DNA of 64,000 nucleotides from an uncultured Caulobacterales bacterium (GCA_903884425.1 CAISEP010000014.1:248001-312000), one strand, 5' to 3'. Positions 1 to 10,415 are shown, numbered from the stretch's first letter. Made by a program: numbers and translations. Notes: generated by a model not told the origin, from the letters alone.

Positions 1-897
<897 letters not shown>

Positions 898-901
<4 letters not shown>

Positions 902-2004
902 GTCGGCCCGCCGGGTACGGACGTCGGGGGCCACCACAGTCCGGTGTCGCCATAGCTGTAGAACCGGTAGCGCTCCGCCACCGCATGGGCATAGGCCCGC
1001 CGCACGCGGTCCTGTCCGGCAAAGGCGGCCAGCAGCATCAAGAGTGTGGACCGGGGCAGGTGGAAATTGGTCATCAGCCCGTCGATGGCGCGCAGCGGCC
1101 GGCCCGGGCGGAGGAAGATGTCGGTGCTGCCGCTGAACGGGTGGATGTGTCCGTCCGCATCGCAGGCGGTCTCCAGCAACCGGGTGGAGGTGGTGCCCAC
1201 CGCCACGATCCGGCCGCCGGCGGCGCGGACGCGGTTGAGCTGGTCGGCTGTCGCCGCGCTCACCTCGCCGCGCTCGGCATGCATGCGGTGATCCTCGATC
1301 CGGTCGGCCTTCACCGGCAGGAAGGTGCCCGCGCCCACATGCAGGGTCACGAAGGCCCGGCCGATTCCCCGCCGGTCGAGGGCGTCGAGCAGGCGATCGG
1401 TGAAGTGCAGCCCCGCCGTGGGTGCGGCGACGGAGCCGTCCTTCCGGGCATAGACCGTCTGGTAGTCCTGGCGGTCCCGGTCATCCTCCGACCGTCGCTG
1501 GGCGATGTAGGGGGGCAGGGGCATCACCCCGGCGGCCTGGATGGCGTGGTCCAGGGCCTCGCCCGCCAGGTCGAACCGCAAATGCACCTCGCCATCGGCG
1601 GACTTGGCGAGGACGGTGGCCTCCACCCGCGGCCCCGGCAGGCTCGCGCCCCGCCGGTCGCCGAACGACAGCCGGTCGCCGGGACGCACGCGCTTGCCGG
1701 GCTTCATCAGGCAGGTCCAGCTGTCCGGGGCCGTGCGGTCCAGCAGGATGGCCTCCACCGGCACGACGGCCCCGTCCCGGGACCGTTCGCCGAACAGCCG
1801 GGCGGGAATCACCCGCGTGTCGTTGAACACCAGCACATCCCCCGGGCGCAGCAGGTCCGGCAGGGCATCCACCCTTCCATCCTCCAGCCCCTCCGGGGTC
1901 ACGTGCAGCAGCCGGGCATGGTCCCGCGGCTCCGCCGGGCGCAGGGCGATCAGCGCCTCCGGCAGATCGAAGTCGAAATCAGCGAGGCTCAGGGCGTCGG
2001 ACAA
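898..2004 (-). CDS. queA: S-adenosylmethionine:tRNA ribosyltransferase-isomerase
   Basis: Transfers the ribosyl part of SAM to 7-aminomethyl-deazaguanine in tRNA, giving epoxyqueuosine. The 368 residues start with the family pattern [20 protein letters not shown] and contain [15 protein letters not shown], the long central [12 protein letters not shown] stretch, [11 protein letters not shown] and [19 protein letters not shown], ending in the family-typical YSYGD. The C-terminus carries about 12 residues beyond that point, because the frame runs on to the tgt overlap. It lies 20 bases downstream of the cyclophilin gene on the same strand and is coupled to tgt. Confidence 0.96.
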
Positions 2005-2024
2005 GGGCCTGTCCGCGGGCAGGC

Positions 2025-2492
2025 TCAGAGATCGGCCGCGATCTTGGCGCTGACGATCCGGCCCGGATTCGGCGGCGGCTCACCCTTGGGCAGGCTGTCC
2101 ACCGCGTCCATGCCTTCGGTCACTTCCCCCCAGACCGTGTACTGGCCGTCGAGGAAGGTCGCGTCGTCGAAGCAGATGAAGAACTGGCTGTTGGCCGAAT
2201 CCGGGTGCGGCGTGCGCGCCATGGAGCAGACGCCCCGCACGTGCCGGGCCTTGGAGAATTCCGCCTTCAGGTTGGGCTTGGACGAGCCGCTGCGGCCGGT
2301 GCCGGTGGGATCGCCGCCCTGGGCCATGAAGCCGGGAATCACCCGGTGGAAGACGACGTCGTCATAGAAGCCTTCGCGGACCAGCTCCTTGATCCGGGCC
2401 ACATGCCCGGGGGCCAGGTCCGGGCGCATGCGAATGACGACCTTTCCGGTCTCGAGGTTCAGGATCAGGGTATTCTCGAGGTCTTCGGACAT
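2025..2492 (-). CDS. cyclophilin-type peptidyl-prolyl cis-trans isomerase
   Basis: A single-domain cyclophilin of 155 residues, probably cytoplasmic because no signal peptide is present. It shows the family core [19 protein letters not shown] (catalytic Arg in FHRV), the SMART-like stretch around [18 protein letters not shown] and the [17 protein letters not shown] segment. The ATG at 2492 was chosen because the frame upstream of it (to 2558) encodes a low-complexity Arg-rich stretch unlike the family. It is first in a run with queA and tgt, an arrangement common in alphaproteobacteria. It could be called ppiB-like; the exact orthology is not settled. Confidence 0.93.
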   Translation of the reverse strand: MSEDLENTLILNLETGKVVIRMRPDLAPGHVARIKELVREGFYDDVVFHRVIPGFMAQGGDPTGTGRSGSSKPNLKAEFSKARHVRGVCSMARTPHPDSANSQFFICFDDATFLDGQYTVWGEVTEGMDAVDSLPKGEPPPNPGRIVSAKIAADL

Positions 2493-2623
2493 AGGTGCGC
2501 TCGCCACGGGGACTGGTTTGCGGCGTTCTAGCCTCTGTCCGCGCCGACCGCCAGTCATTACGGACGGAATTGTCGGGACCGGATTAAACGGCCTGTTAAC
2601 CTCGTTCCCGGCAAATATTGCCC

Positions 2624-3433
2624 ATGGCTGTCCATCACATCGCTGCTGCCCTGACCGTGGTCGAACAGGCCGTGAAGACGGCGTCCGACGCGACGGGGGT
2701 CAATTTCGACTTCCTGATGCGGACAGCGCAACGGGAAAGCGGGTTCGATGCCTCGGCCCGGGCCCAGACCTCGAGCGCGGCGGGGCTCTTCCAGTTCACC
2801 GAGCAGACCTGGCTCAAGACCCTGAAGCGGCATGGCTCGGCCCATGGCTATGCCCGCTATTCCGACCTGATCCGCGAGACCTCCGACGGCAAGTTCTATG
2901 TGGCCGGGGAGGATGCCCGCCGCACGGTCATGGACCTGCGCCTCGATCCCCACGCCTCGGCGGTGATGGCCGGAGAACTGGCCGGAGAGCACGCAGCCTA
3001 TCTTCGGGGACGCACCGGGCGTGAGCCCACGGGGGGGGAACTCTATGCCGCCCATTTCCTGGGCCCGCAGGGCTCCGCCCGCCTGATCGAGGCCCGGGGC
3101 GCGCAGCCCGATGCCACGGCCGCCAGCCTGTTTCCCGATGCCGCCGCCGCCAACCGCAACGTCTTCTTCGCCAAGGGGCGGGCCATCAGCGTGGCCGAGC
3201 TGTACCAGAACCTGACCCGGGTGGAGACCGGCCCCGTGGTCGCGCCGCAGCTACCGGCACGGGACACCAGTGTCTCGAGCTTCACCACCTATGCCAGCGC
3301 CGCCCGCAACGAGCATCTGCGGGAGCAGCAGACCCTGGTGAACTTCATCCTGAACGGGGCGTCGGACCGATCCCCCGTGGGCTCGGTCTTCTCCACCGAG
3401 CTGATCGAGCTGATGGCCAGGGACCGCCGCTGA
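2624..3433 (+). CDS. lytic transglycosylase-like protein (SLT domain)
   Basis: A 269-residue protein with a soluble-lytic-transglycosylase-type domain at its N-terminus: TAQRESGFDASAR carries the presumed catalytic Glu, followed by SSAAGLFQFTEQTWL. A second conserved block, ELYAAHFLGPQGSARLI, lies near residue 150, as in flagellum- or phage-associated muramidases. No signal peptide is seen, so export would need another route or a different start. The ATG at 2624 is preferred to a TTG two codons upstream. The remaining ~80 residues are not recognised. It stands divergent from the cyclophilin gene. Substrate (peptidoglycan) is inferred from the family. Confidence 0.82.
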   Translation: MAVHHIAAALTVVEQAVKTASDATGVNFDFLMRTAQRESGFDASARAQTSSAAGLFQFTEQTWLKTLKRHGSAHGYARYSDLIRETSDGKFYVAGEDARRTVMDLRLDPHASAVMAGELAGEHAAYLRGRTGREPTGGELYAAHFLGPQGSARLIEARGAQPDATAASLFPDAAAANRNVFFAKGRAISVAELYQNLTRVETGPVVAPQLPARDTSVSSFTTYASAARNEHLREQQTLVNFILNGASDRSPVGSVFSTELIELMARDRR

Positions 3434-3443
3434 CGGCCGGTGG

Positions 3444-4655
3444 CTAACCCGCCGCCGCCGCTCCGGCGGCTTCCAGGTCGGCAATCTGCTGGTCCGTGAG
3501 ACCGAGATCCGCGAGAATCTCGCGCGTGTGCTGTCCCTTGCGCGGAGCCGGACCCTTCACCGGGGACTCCGCCCCCGGAAAGCGCACGGGATTGGCCGGG
3601 GAAAGGTGCTGCCCGCCCTCGCCATCCTCCATCGGCACGAAACAGCCGGCGGCCAGGGCCTGGGGATCGCGGGTGACCTCGAGGGCCGACAGGATCGGCG
3701 ACCAGACCACGTCCTCCGCGTCCAGACGCCGGGCCGCCTCCTCGAAGGGCAGGGCACCGAAGCCCGCATCCAGCTCCGCCACCAGGGCCGGGCCGTTCTG
3801 CTTGCGGGCCCGGGCCCCGGTGAAGCGGGGATCGTCGATCAGCTCCGGCCGCCCGGCGGCCCGGGCGATTCGCGGCCAGTCGCCGGACCCCTGGCGGGGC
3901 AGCAGGCAGATCCACTTGCCCTCGGCACTGCGGAAGAAGTTGTTGAGGGGGTTCACCGCCTCCGCCCGGGGCCGGTTGGAGGCCACCCGGCCGAAGCGCA
4001 GGGCGATAGCCATGTCCGACCCCACCGAATAGACCCCCGACCGCAGGAGCGAGGTCTCCACCAGCCGCCCGCGCCCCGTGGTCGACCGCTCCACCACCGC
4101 GGCCAGGATGGCGGCGACCGTGGCCAGGGAGCAGGTGTGATCCCCCGCCGCGGTGCGCAGGGGAAAGGGCTCCGACCCCTTGGGGATGGTCAGGGCGGCC
4201 ACGCCGGAGCGGGCCCAGAAGGCGGCCAGGTCAAAGCCCGGCTTGTCCGCCTCGGCCCCCTCCAGGCCATAGCCGGTGACGCTGGACATGATCAGGCGCG
4301 GATTGAGGGCCGACACCGTGTCCCAGTCCAGACCGGCGCGGGAGAGGGCCCCCGGACGCAGGTTGGTCAGGAACACGTCGGCGGTCGCCAGCAGGCGAAG
4401 GGCGATGTCCCGCCCCTCGGGCTTGGTGATGTCGAGGACGATTCCCTGCTTGCCCCGGTTGTCCAGGTCGAACACGGGGTTTCCTGCAGTATCGGCACCG
4501 ATGGTGTCGAAGAACTGGCGGATCGGATCGCCACCGGGCGCCTCGATCTTGATGACCTCGGCACCCCAGTCCGAAAGCATGCCGCCAGCACCTGGCGCGG
4601 CAATATAGGTTGCCAGCTCAATTACCTTGAGTCCTTGGAGTACGGCCACTTTCAT
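3444..4655 (-). CDS. CaiB/BaiF family CoA transferase (class III)
   Basis: Moves CoA between carboxylic acids through enzyme-bound acyl intermediates. The 403 residues begin with LQGLKVIELATYIAAPGAG and continue with LSDWGAEVIKIEAPGGDPIR, FDLDNRGKQGIVLDI and the KPGFDLAAFWARSG segment with the conserved Asp, all hallmarks of the family. Length matches class III CoA transferases. The ATG at 4655 is chosen over one 12 codons upstream because conserved sequence begins right after it. The gene is convergent with the transglycosylase, about 10 bases apart. The acyl substrate cannot be read from the sequence. Confidence 0.9.
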   Translation of the reverse strand: MKVAVLQGLKVIELATYIAAPGAGGMLSDWGAEVIKIEAPGGDPIRQFFDTIGADTAGNPVFDLDNRGKQGIVLDITKPEGRDIALRLLATADVFLTNLRPGALSRAGLDWDTVSALNPRLIMSSVTGYGLEGAEADKPGFDLAAFWARSGVAALTIPKGSEPFPLRTAAGDHTCSLATVAAILAAVVERSTTGRGRLVETSLLRSGVYSVGSDMAIALRFGRVASNRPRAEAVNPLNNFFRSAEGKWICLLPRQGSGDWPRIARAAGRPELIDDPRFTGARARKQNGPALVAELDAGFGALPFEEAARRLDAEDVVWSPILSALEVTRDPQALAAGCFVPMEDGEGGQHLSPANPVRFPGAESPVKGPAPRKGQHTREILADLGLTDQQIADLEAAGAAAAG

Positions 4656-4799
4656 CCATCCGATTTCTAGAACTTGACTGAGATTCAACACGAACCTTGA
4701 GTCCGGGTCGTGATTGACCGATCGATTGGTAAAGTCCTGTTAAGCGTGTTTAGCGATACTGCAGGCTGAAACCGTCTGCAAATCACGGCCACACCGCCT

Positions 4800-5957
4800 A
4801 TGACCCAGTCCGCCACGACCACGCCGATCTTCACACCGTCGGATATCCGCGCACTGGTACGGGGGCCGACGGACGACGAGCGGGCCGCGGTGGCGCTCAA
4901 GCTCTGCAAGAAGATGGACGTGGAACTGTCCGGGGCCGACCGGGCAGCGGCCAACGAGATCCTTCGGGTGATGGCGGGCGATGCGGCGGAAATGGTGCGC
5001 CGCGCCCTGGCGGTCACCCTGCGCGCCTCCGACGTGATGCCGCGGGACGTGGCCCTGCGCCTGGCCGAGGACGTGGAGTCCATCGCCACTCCGATCCTGA
5101 CCTTTTCCCCGGTGTTCAGCGATGCGGACCTGGCCGAGATCGTGCGCCGGGCCGATCCGGCCCGCCAGATCGCCGTGGCCAGCCGCCAGAGCCTGTCGGA
5201 AGGGGTGACCGATGCCCTTGCCGAATGCGGCTGCGAGGATGCCGTTGCCACCGCCGCCGGGAACCCGGGGGCCAGCTTCTCCGAACAGGGGCTGGTGATC
5301 AGCCTCGACCGGTTCCGCGCCAGCCAGAAGGTCACCAGGGCCGTGGCCTATCGCGAGGTCCTTCCGGCTTCGGTGACCGAGAAGCTGATGCACCTGGTGA
5401 CCGAGGACGTCCGCCGGGTGCTGGAGACCCGTCACGGCCTGACGGCGGCCCAGGCCACCGCGGTCTCCGCCGGCACGCAGGAGCGCGCCACGGTGGACAT
5501 CCTGGACGAGATCGCCGCCGCCCCGGACATGGAGGCCTTCGTCCGGCACCTGCACAAGCAGAACCGCCTGACCTCGTCCCTGCTGCTGCGGGCGGCGACC
5601 AGCGGTCACATGAAGTTCGTCGAGCATGGCCTGGGGATTCTGGCCGCGGTGCCGCATCATCGCGCCTGGCTGCTGATCCATGATGCCGGCGGACTGGGCT
5701 TCAAGGCCATCTATGAGCGGTCCGGTCTGCCGCAGCGGCTGTTCACGGCCTTCCGCATCGCACTGGACACCTTCCATGCCATGGGCGAGGACGGCAAGGC
5801 GCTGGACCCCGCCACCTTCCAGGCCCGCCTGCTGGAGCGGTTCCTCACCCAGGCCCACGGGGCCCCGCGGGAGGACCTGGACTATCTGCTGGATCGCCTC
5901 GACCTGCTCAACACCCGCCGCAACGATCGCCCCGCGTCCCTGGTCGGGGCCGCCTGA
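4800..5957 (+). CDS. DUF2336 domain protein (paralogue 1)
   Basis: A 385-residue, helix-rich cytoplasmic protein. It has the features I associate with DUF2336 (COG5330): an N-terminal LTFSPVFSDADLAEIVRRAD stretch, repeated 'ILTE/DL..ii' helices, and a C-terminal half with LTSSLLLRAATSGHMKFVEHGL. No membrane segment or catalytic motif is visible. A second member lies at 8287-9426 on the other strand, with the same order of blocks (ASPVLTENDLLKVL there; GYLLRALREGKLSLFKASL there). Family function is unknown; links to signalling proteins in alphaproteobacteria are contextual only. It opens the cluster that also holds NUDIX, Hpt and NAD kinase genes. Confidence 0.8.
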   Translation: MTQSATTTPIFTPSDIRALVRGPTDDERAAVALKLCKKMDVELSGADRAAANEILRVMAGDAAEMVRRALAVTLRASDVMPRDVALRLAEDVESIATPILTFSPVFSDADLAEIVRRADPARQIAVASRQSLSEGVTDALAECGCEDAVATAAGNPGASFSEQGLVISLDRFRASQKVTRAVAYREVLPASVTEKLMHLVTEDVRRVLETRHGLTAAQATAVSAGTQERATVDILDEIAAAPDMEAFVRHLHKQNRLTSSLLLRAATSGHMKFVEHGLGILAAVPHHRAWLLIHDAGGLGFKAIYERSGLPQRLFTAFRIALDTFHAMGEDGKALDPATFQARLLERFLTQAHGAPREDLDYLLDRLDLLNTRRNDRPASLVGAA

Positions 5958-6020
5958 CGCCTCGACGCCGGGATTGAAACTTCGGCTTTTCACGCCGGGG
6001 AGGAGTGCTAGGCTGGGGTC

Positions 6021-6809
6021 ATGACCCAGTCTTCATCCCCGCCCGAGCCCCGCCTGTCCGCCACCATCCTGCTGGTCCGTGACCAGCCGTCCTTCGAAGT
6101 CCTGATGGTCAAGCGCCACCATCAGATTGATTTCGCCTCCGGCGCCCTGGTGTTTCCGGGCGGCAAGACCGAAGCCTCCGACGGCGATGCGGCCTGGGCG
6201 GACCGGGTGCTGGGCTGGGACCGGTATGACCTGGCGGAGCGGACCCTGCGCATCGCCGCCATCCGCGAGGCCTACGAGGAGGCGGGCATCCTGCTCGCCC
6301 GCACGGCCGACGGGGCCGTCTGGGCCGGGGCGCACGAGGCGGTGGAAGCCCGCAGTGCCGTGGCCCGGGGGGAGGCGTCCTTCTTCGATCTGGTGGGCGA
6401 TTTCGGTCTAAAGCTGGACCTGCCGTCGCTCACGCCGTTTGCCCGCTGGATCACGCCGGTGATGATGCCCAAGCGGTTCGACACCCACTTCTTCCTCGCG
6501 GCCGCCCCGGCGGACCAGCTGGCGGTCTGCGACGGTCACGAAACGGTGGATGCGGAGTGGATCGAGCCGTCCGCCGCCCTGGCGCTGGCGGCAGAGGGGC
6601 ACCGCACGATCATCTTCCCGACCCGCATGAACCTGAAACTGCTGGCGGAGAGCCCGGATTCCGCATCGGCGACGACCGCGGCCCTGGCGCGCCCCGGCGT
6701 GGTGGTCACGCCCTGGGTCGAGCGCCGGGAGACCGGCCAGGTGCTGGTGATCCCCCCCGACGCCGGTTACGGGGCGGTGGAAGAGGACCTTGCGTCCGTC
6801 GGCACATAG
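6021..6809 (+). CDS. NUDIX hydrolase, NUDT7/NUDT19-like
   Basis: A hydrolase for a nucleoside diphosphate linked to another group; the family relatives act on CoA or similar compounds, but the substrate here is not determined. The 262 residues contain VFPGGKTE (about 44-51) and AAIREAYEEAGI (about 79-90), the two halves of a Nudix box split by an insertion of roughly 30 residues, as in NUDT7/19-type proteins. The metal-binding REAYEEAGI is intact. The 3' end overlaps the convergent Hpt gene by 43 bases, so the two messages are antisense at their ends. Confidence 0.88.
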   Translation: MTQSSSPPEPRLSATILLVRDQPSFEVLMVKRHHQIDFASGALVFPGGKTEASDGDAAWADRVLGWDRYDLAERTLRIAAIREAYEEAGILLARTADGAVWAGAHEAVEARSAVARGEASFFDLVGDFGLKLDLPSLTPFARWITPVMMPKRFDTHFFLAAAPADQLAVCDGHETVDAEWIEPSAALALAAEGHRTIIFPTRMNLKLLAESPDSASATTAALARPGVVVTPWVERRETGQVLVIPPDAGYGAVEEDLASVGT

Positions 6810-7282
6810 GCGCTGACCCGGGCCTCGAGCTCGTTGGCGAGCGCCTTGCCCACCGGGTGGTCGGAATCGCGGATATTGTCCCGGACGATGGCCCGGATCG
6901 CGTCGATATGGGCGTCGATCAGCACCAGGGGCAGGGAGGCGCGCTGGTCCTTCTCGTTCATCAGCTTGCAGAGGGATCCGGCGACCCGGGTGATGAGCGG
7001 GAACTCGTAGGTGCCGCCCAGGCCCTTCAGGTCATGGGCGTGGACATAGAGCTGGTCGGCGGTTTCGCTGGACATGCCGTGCGCGGTGATCGCCGCGCGG
7101 GCCGCCTCGAGCTTCTCGATCTCGTCGTTCAGCCACTGGCCGAAATTCGCCGACAGGCTCTTCAGGGCCGCTTCGGCCTTGGCCAGGGCATCGGGGGTCA
7201 GCACACCGAGCTTGGGGGCGACCCGGGCCTTCAGCAGGTTCGGCGGAACGATGGTCTGCGGCGGGGGAGTCTGATCTTTCAT
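6767..7282 (-). CDS. orphan Hpt (histidine phosphotransfer) domain protein
   Basis: A 171-residue protein with one Hpt-like four-helix region. The phosphorylation motif is HAHDLKGLGGTYEF (His near residue 83), followed by the helix with SLCKLMNEKDQRASL. The first ~30 residues are Pro-rich and probably flexible. No kinase or receiver domain is fused or adjacent, so it would need a partner encoded elsewhere. ATG at 7282 is used; the frame upstream is a reading-frame shadow. It overlaps the NUDIX gene tail to tail and lies between two DUF2336 genes, which suggests but does not show a shared signalling role. Confidence 0.85.
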   Translation of the reverse strand: MKDQTPPPQTIVPPNLLKARVAPKLGVLTPDALAKAEAALKSLSANFGQWLNDEIEKLEAARAAITAHGMSSETADQLYVHAHDLKGLGGTYEFPLITRVAGSLCKLMNEKDQRASLPLVLIDAHIDAIRAIVRDNIRDSDHPVGKALANELEARVSAYVPTDARSSSTAP

Positions 7283-7437
7283 CTCGGCCGTCCTCTGCAC
7301 CGGTTCGCACGCCGTCCATGGGCCGTGCCGTTTTGCGGCAGGATCGCGACCCGTCAACTGTGACAGGTTGTCCGCGGTTAAGTTTAAGAAGTTGTAAGCG
7401 TCAGTAAAGGACAGCCCCGTCGACGGGTGTTCGTGCG

Positions 7438-8217
7438 TCAGGCGGAGAACTGCTCCGCCAGCACCCGTTCCTCCAGGCTGCGCCCGGCATCGAACAGCAT
7501 GGTGAGATTCAGGTCCCGGTTCTCCGAGATGTGGACCTCCCGCACGTCGCGCACCTCGAAATTGTCGGCGACGGCGCTCACCGGACGCTTGTCCGCCTCC
7601 ATCACCTCGACGGTGACCCGGGCATTGTGCGGCAGCAGCGCCCCGCGCCACCGGCGGGGACGAAACGCGCTGATGGGGGTGAGGGCCAGCACCTGGGCGG
7701 TGAGGGGAATGATCGGCCCGTGCGCTGACAGGTTGTAGGCGGTGGATCCGGCGGGGGTCGCCACCAGCACGCCGTCGCAGACCAGCTCCTCCATCCGCAC
7801 CTTGCCGTCGATGGACAGGCGCAGCTTGGCGGTCTGGCGGGTCTGGCGCAGCATCGACACCTCGTTGATGGCCAGCGCCCGGTGATTGCGCCTCTGGGCG
7901 TCGATCACGGTCATGGACAGGGGGTGGATCACCGCCCGTTCCGCCGTGTTGATCCGCTCTAGCAGTCCGTCCTCGACATATTCGTTCATCAGGAAGCCCA
8001 GCGACCCCCGGTTCATGCCGTAGATGGGGCGCGGCGCGTACAGGGTCCGGTGCAGCGTCTCCAGCATGAAGCCGTCCCCGCCCAGGGCCACGACGACCTG
8101 GGCCTCGTCGATGGGGTGGTGGCCATAGATCGCCGTCAGCCGTCCCAGCGCCTCGATCGCTTCCGGGCGGTCGCTGGCGACGAAGGCAAGGCGGTGGATC
8201 GGCGGCAAGGGGGTCAA
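7438..8217 (-). CDS. nadK: NAD kinase
   Basis: Phosphorylates NAD to NADP. The 259 residues show the ATP/NAD-kinase GGDG motif ([16 protein letters not shown], about 42-57), [10 protein letters not shown], the NE-S segment [11 protein letters not shown], and the second signature [20 protein letters not shown]. Length is typical of short bacterial NAD kinases. The most plausible start is TTG at 8217, preceded by GAAGG nine bases upstream; no in-frame ATG exists before the conserved N-terminal strand. It lies 155 bases downstream of nothing on its strand except the DUF2336 gene, and upstream of the Hpt gene, so these three minus-strand genes may share transcripts. Confidence 0.95.
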   Translation of the reverse strand: MTPLPPIHRLAFVASDRPEAIEALGRLTAIYGHHPIDEAQVVVALGGDGFMLETLHRTLYAPRPIYGMNRGSLGFLMNEYVEDGLLERINTAERAVIHPLSMTVIDAQRRNHRALAINEVSMLRQTRQTAKLRLSIDGKVRMEELVCDGVLVATPAGSTAYNLSAHGPIIPLTAQVLALTPISAFRPRRWRGALLPHNARVTVEVMEADKRPVSAVADNFEVRDVREVHISENRDLNLTMLFDAGRSLEERVLAEQFSA

Positions 8218-8286
8218 GCGGGCGGACCTTCTGCAGGGAAATGCAGCAAGCGGGGGGAACGGTGCCGCGTCAAGGCTTTCCCTGCG

Positions 8287-9426
8287 TCAGTCGCCGGGCC
8301 GCATCAGCCGGGCGACCCGCTCCCGGAAGGTCCGGGCCGCGGTCTCGGGCGGCTCGGCGAAGGCGGCGGCCACATCCGCCTGTGCGGCCGGGCTGGCAAT
8401 GATCCGCCGGCCCATGAGATCGGTGATCAGCCGCTGAAGGGTCGGAAACACGCTGCGGTCGATGCCCACGGTGGCGCAGGCCAGGGCCAGAAGGTCCGCC
8501 CGTCCGCTTTCGATGGCGGCATCCACCGCGTCCCGGGGAAAGCCGCTCAGCCGCGCCAGTGAGGCCTTGAACAGGGACAGCTTCCCCTCCCGCAGGGCCC
8601 GGAGCAGATAGCCGGGCCGCAACTGGCCGGCGGCATCCAGCTTGCTGATCAGCTGTTGCTCGAGGTCGAGCTCCGACTGGCTGGGCAGGTCCGGGACCGG
8701 CCGCGCCGTATGGTCCTCGCCCGCCCGCTGGTCGCGGACGACGGCATTGATGATCTCGTGCAGCTTGTCGTCGTCGATGCGGTAGCGGGCCATGATCGCC
8801 CCGCGCAGGGTCTCCCCGACCCAGGCATAGAGGGCATAGGCGAGGTCCACAGTCAGTTTCGGGTGCCGCACGAGGGACGAGCGCAGGGCCGCCAGACGCC
8901 GGGAGGCCGCGACCATCCGGGTGAGCTGGGCAATCCCAACATGGGCCGTCTGGTTGTCGGCCAGGGCGGCCATGACCAGGGGCTGGCTGTCCTCGATGAT
9001 CGCGTCCACCACCGCGGTCGGAAGCTCCGGACGGCGCGCCACCTCGATCTGGTGCTCCAGCGTCGCCTCGATCAGCACCTTCAGCAGGTCGTTCTCGGTG
9101 AGGACCGGCGAGGCCGCGATCACCGGGCGGGCGATCTCGATCTCGTCCAGGGCGAGTATGGTGACGAGGCCGTGCGGAGCCCAGCTGGCACCGCCCAGAC
9201 GCTCGGCCAGACGCCGACGCAGGTCCCGCTCCGCCGAGGCGATCAGGTTCAGGAAGATGTCCTGCAGCAGCGCATTGATCTCGGCGCGGCTGGCCAGGGG
9301 CTCTCCGGCCAGGTTGGAGCGGTCGCACAGGTCCGCCACGGCCATCAGCAGCCGCTCCCGATCGCCCGTTGTCCGCGGGGCGGTCAGCGTCGGCAGTTCG
9401 TCGAGGAAGGCTTGCGCAGCAGTCAT
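8287..9426 (-). CDS. DUF2336 domain protein (paralogue 2)
   Basis: A 379-residue, all-helical soluble protein of the same family as the one at 4800-5957. Shared landmarks are ITASPVLTENDLLKVLIEAT-type helices in the first half, a hydrophobic Leu-rich 'RQ/VA..P.LP..V..AI' repeat, and the later GYLLRALREGKLSLFKASLA block. Start at 9426 is set by the first ATG before alignable sequence; an upstream in-frame extension is Arg-rich and unlikely. No catalytic residues are recognised. It is transcribed towards nadK and divergent from the aldolase gene. Role unknown. Confidence 0.78.
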   Translation of the reverse strand: MTAAQAFLDELPTLTAPRTTGDRERLLMAVADLCDRSNLAGEPLASRAEINALLQDIFLNLIASAERDLRRRLAERLGGASWAPHGLVTILALDEIEIARPVIAASPVLTENDLLKVLIEATLEHQIEVARRPELPTAVVDAIIEDSQPLVMAALADNQTAHVGIAQLTRMVAASRRLAALRSSLVRHPKLTVDLAYALYAWVGETLRGAIMARYRIDDDKLHEIINAVVRDQRAGEDHTARPVPDLPSQSELDLEQQLISKLDAAGQLRPGYLLRALREGKLSLFKASLARLSGFPRDAVDAAIESGRADLLALACATVGIDRSVFPTLQRLITDLMGRRIIASPAAQADVAAAFAEPPETAARTFRERVARLMRPGD

Positions 9427-9611
9427 TGAGTCCCGAACGCGGTGAACACCCACATCGTATATCGAGATAGTGTGACGCACGCCTGTGAAAAGGAGTTTAA
9501 CCCGACGAAAGGCGCGGTCGCGGCGGGCCTGTCGGCTTGACGCCGACACCCTGCGGCGCGACGGTCGGACCAGTGACCGCCGAGGGGCGGCAGCAATGCG
9601 GGAGAACGACC

Positions 9612-10391
9612 ATGGCGGATGGATCTTTGACCGGGGTCCGGTCCCTGAAGGGGCAGGTCTCGGAGGCGGAATGGACCGCGCGGGTCGAGCTGGCGGCCCT
9701 CTACCGCCTGGTCGCCCTGCATGGATGGGATGATGCCATCTTCACCCACATCTCCATGCGGGTGCCGGGTCCGGAGCATCACTTCCTGATCAATCCCTAC
9801 GGCCTGTTCTTCGACGAGATGACCGCCTCGTCCCTGGTGAAGGTCGACCTGGAGGGCAATATCGTCCAGGAGACGCCCTATTTCATCAATCCGGCGGGCT
9901 TCACCATCCACTCCGCCGTCCATGCGGCGCGGGAGGATGCCCTGTGCGTCATGCACCTGCACACGGACGCCGGTGTCGGGGTCTCGGCGCAGAGGGAGGG
10001 GCTGCTGCCCATCAGCCAGAACGCGCTGCTGGTGTCCAAGAGCCTGGCCTATCACGACTATGAGGGCGTCGCCCTGAACCTGGACGAGCGGGAACGGATC
10101 GTCGCGGACCTGGGGGACAAGCCCCTGCTTCTCCTGCGCAATCACGGCACCCTGTCCGCCGGACCGACGGCGGCGGCCACCTGGCTGCAGATGTTCTTCC
10201 TGGAGCGGGCCTGCGCCCAGCAGGTGGCGGCGCTCAGCGGCGGCCGCGACCACGTGCTGATCGCGCCGGAAGCCGCCCAGATCGAGGCGGCGAAGCAGTC
10301 CGGTGCCGGCGGCATCGGTTCGGTGGGCAAGCTCGCCTGGCCGGGCTTCCTGCGCAAGCTCGACCGGCACCTGCCGGGCTACGACCAGTAG
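9612..10391 (+). CDS. class II aldolase/adducin family protein
   Basis: A 259-residue member of the zinc-dependent class II aldolase fold. The motifs THISMRVPGPEHHFLINPYG, the zinc ligands in MHLHTDAGVG, and LLLRNHGTLSAGPT are all present. ATG 9612 has GGGAGA just upstream, while the frame before it is low-complexity. The family includes fuculose-phosphate aldolase, ribulose-phosphate epimerase and eukaryotic adducin heads; this branch, with FFDEMTASSLVKVDLEGN, is the common proteobacterial 'class II aldolase/adducin' whose substrate is unknown. No sugar pathway genes are nearby. Confidence 0.9.
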   Translation: MADGSLTGVRSLKGQVSEAEWTARVELAALYRLVALHGWDDAIFTHISMRVPGPEHHFLINPYGLFFDEMTASSLVKVDLEGNIVQETPYFINPAGFTIHSAVHAAREDALCVMHLHTDAGVGVSAQREGLLPISQNALLVSKSLAYHDYEGVALNLDERERIVADLGDKPLLLLRNHGTLSAGPTAAATWLQMFFLERACAQQVAALSGGRDHVLIAPEAAQIEAAKQSGAGGIGSVGKLAWPGFLRKLDRHLPGYDQ

Positions 10392-10415
10392 GCACCTGCG
10401 GCCCCGCCGACGGCG

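Noticed and set aside
9423-10370. Long opposite-strand frames over many core genes
   Set aside because: In GC-rich DNA the antisense frames stay open by codon bias; they are Gly/Arg/Pro/His-rich without domain features, and the sense gene has clear motifs.
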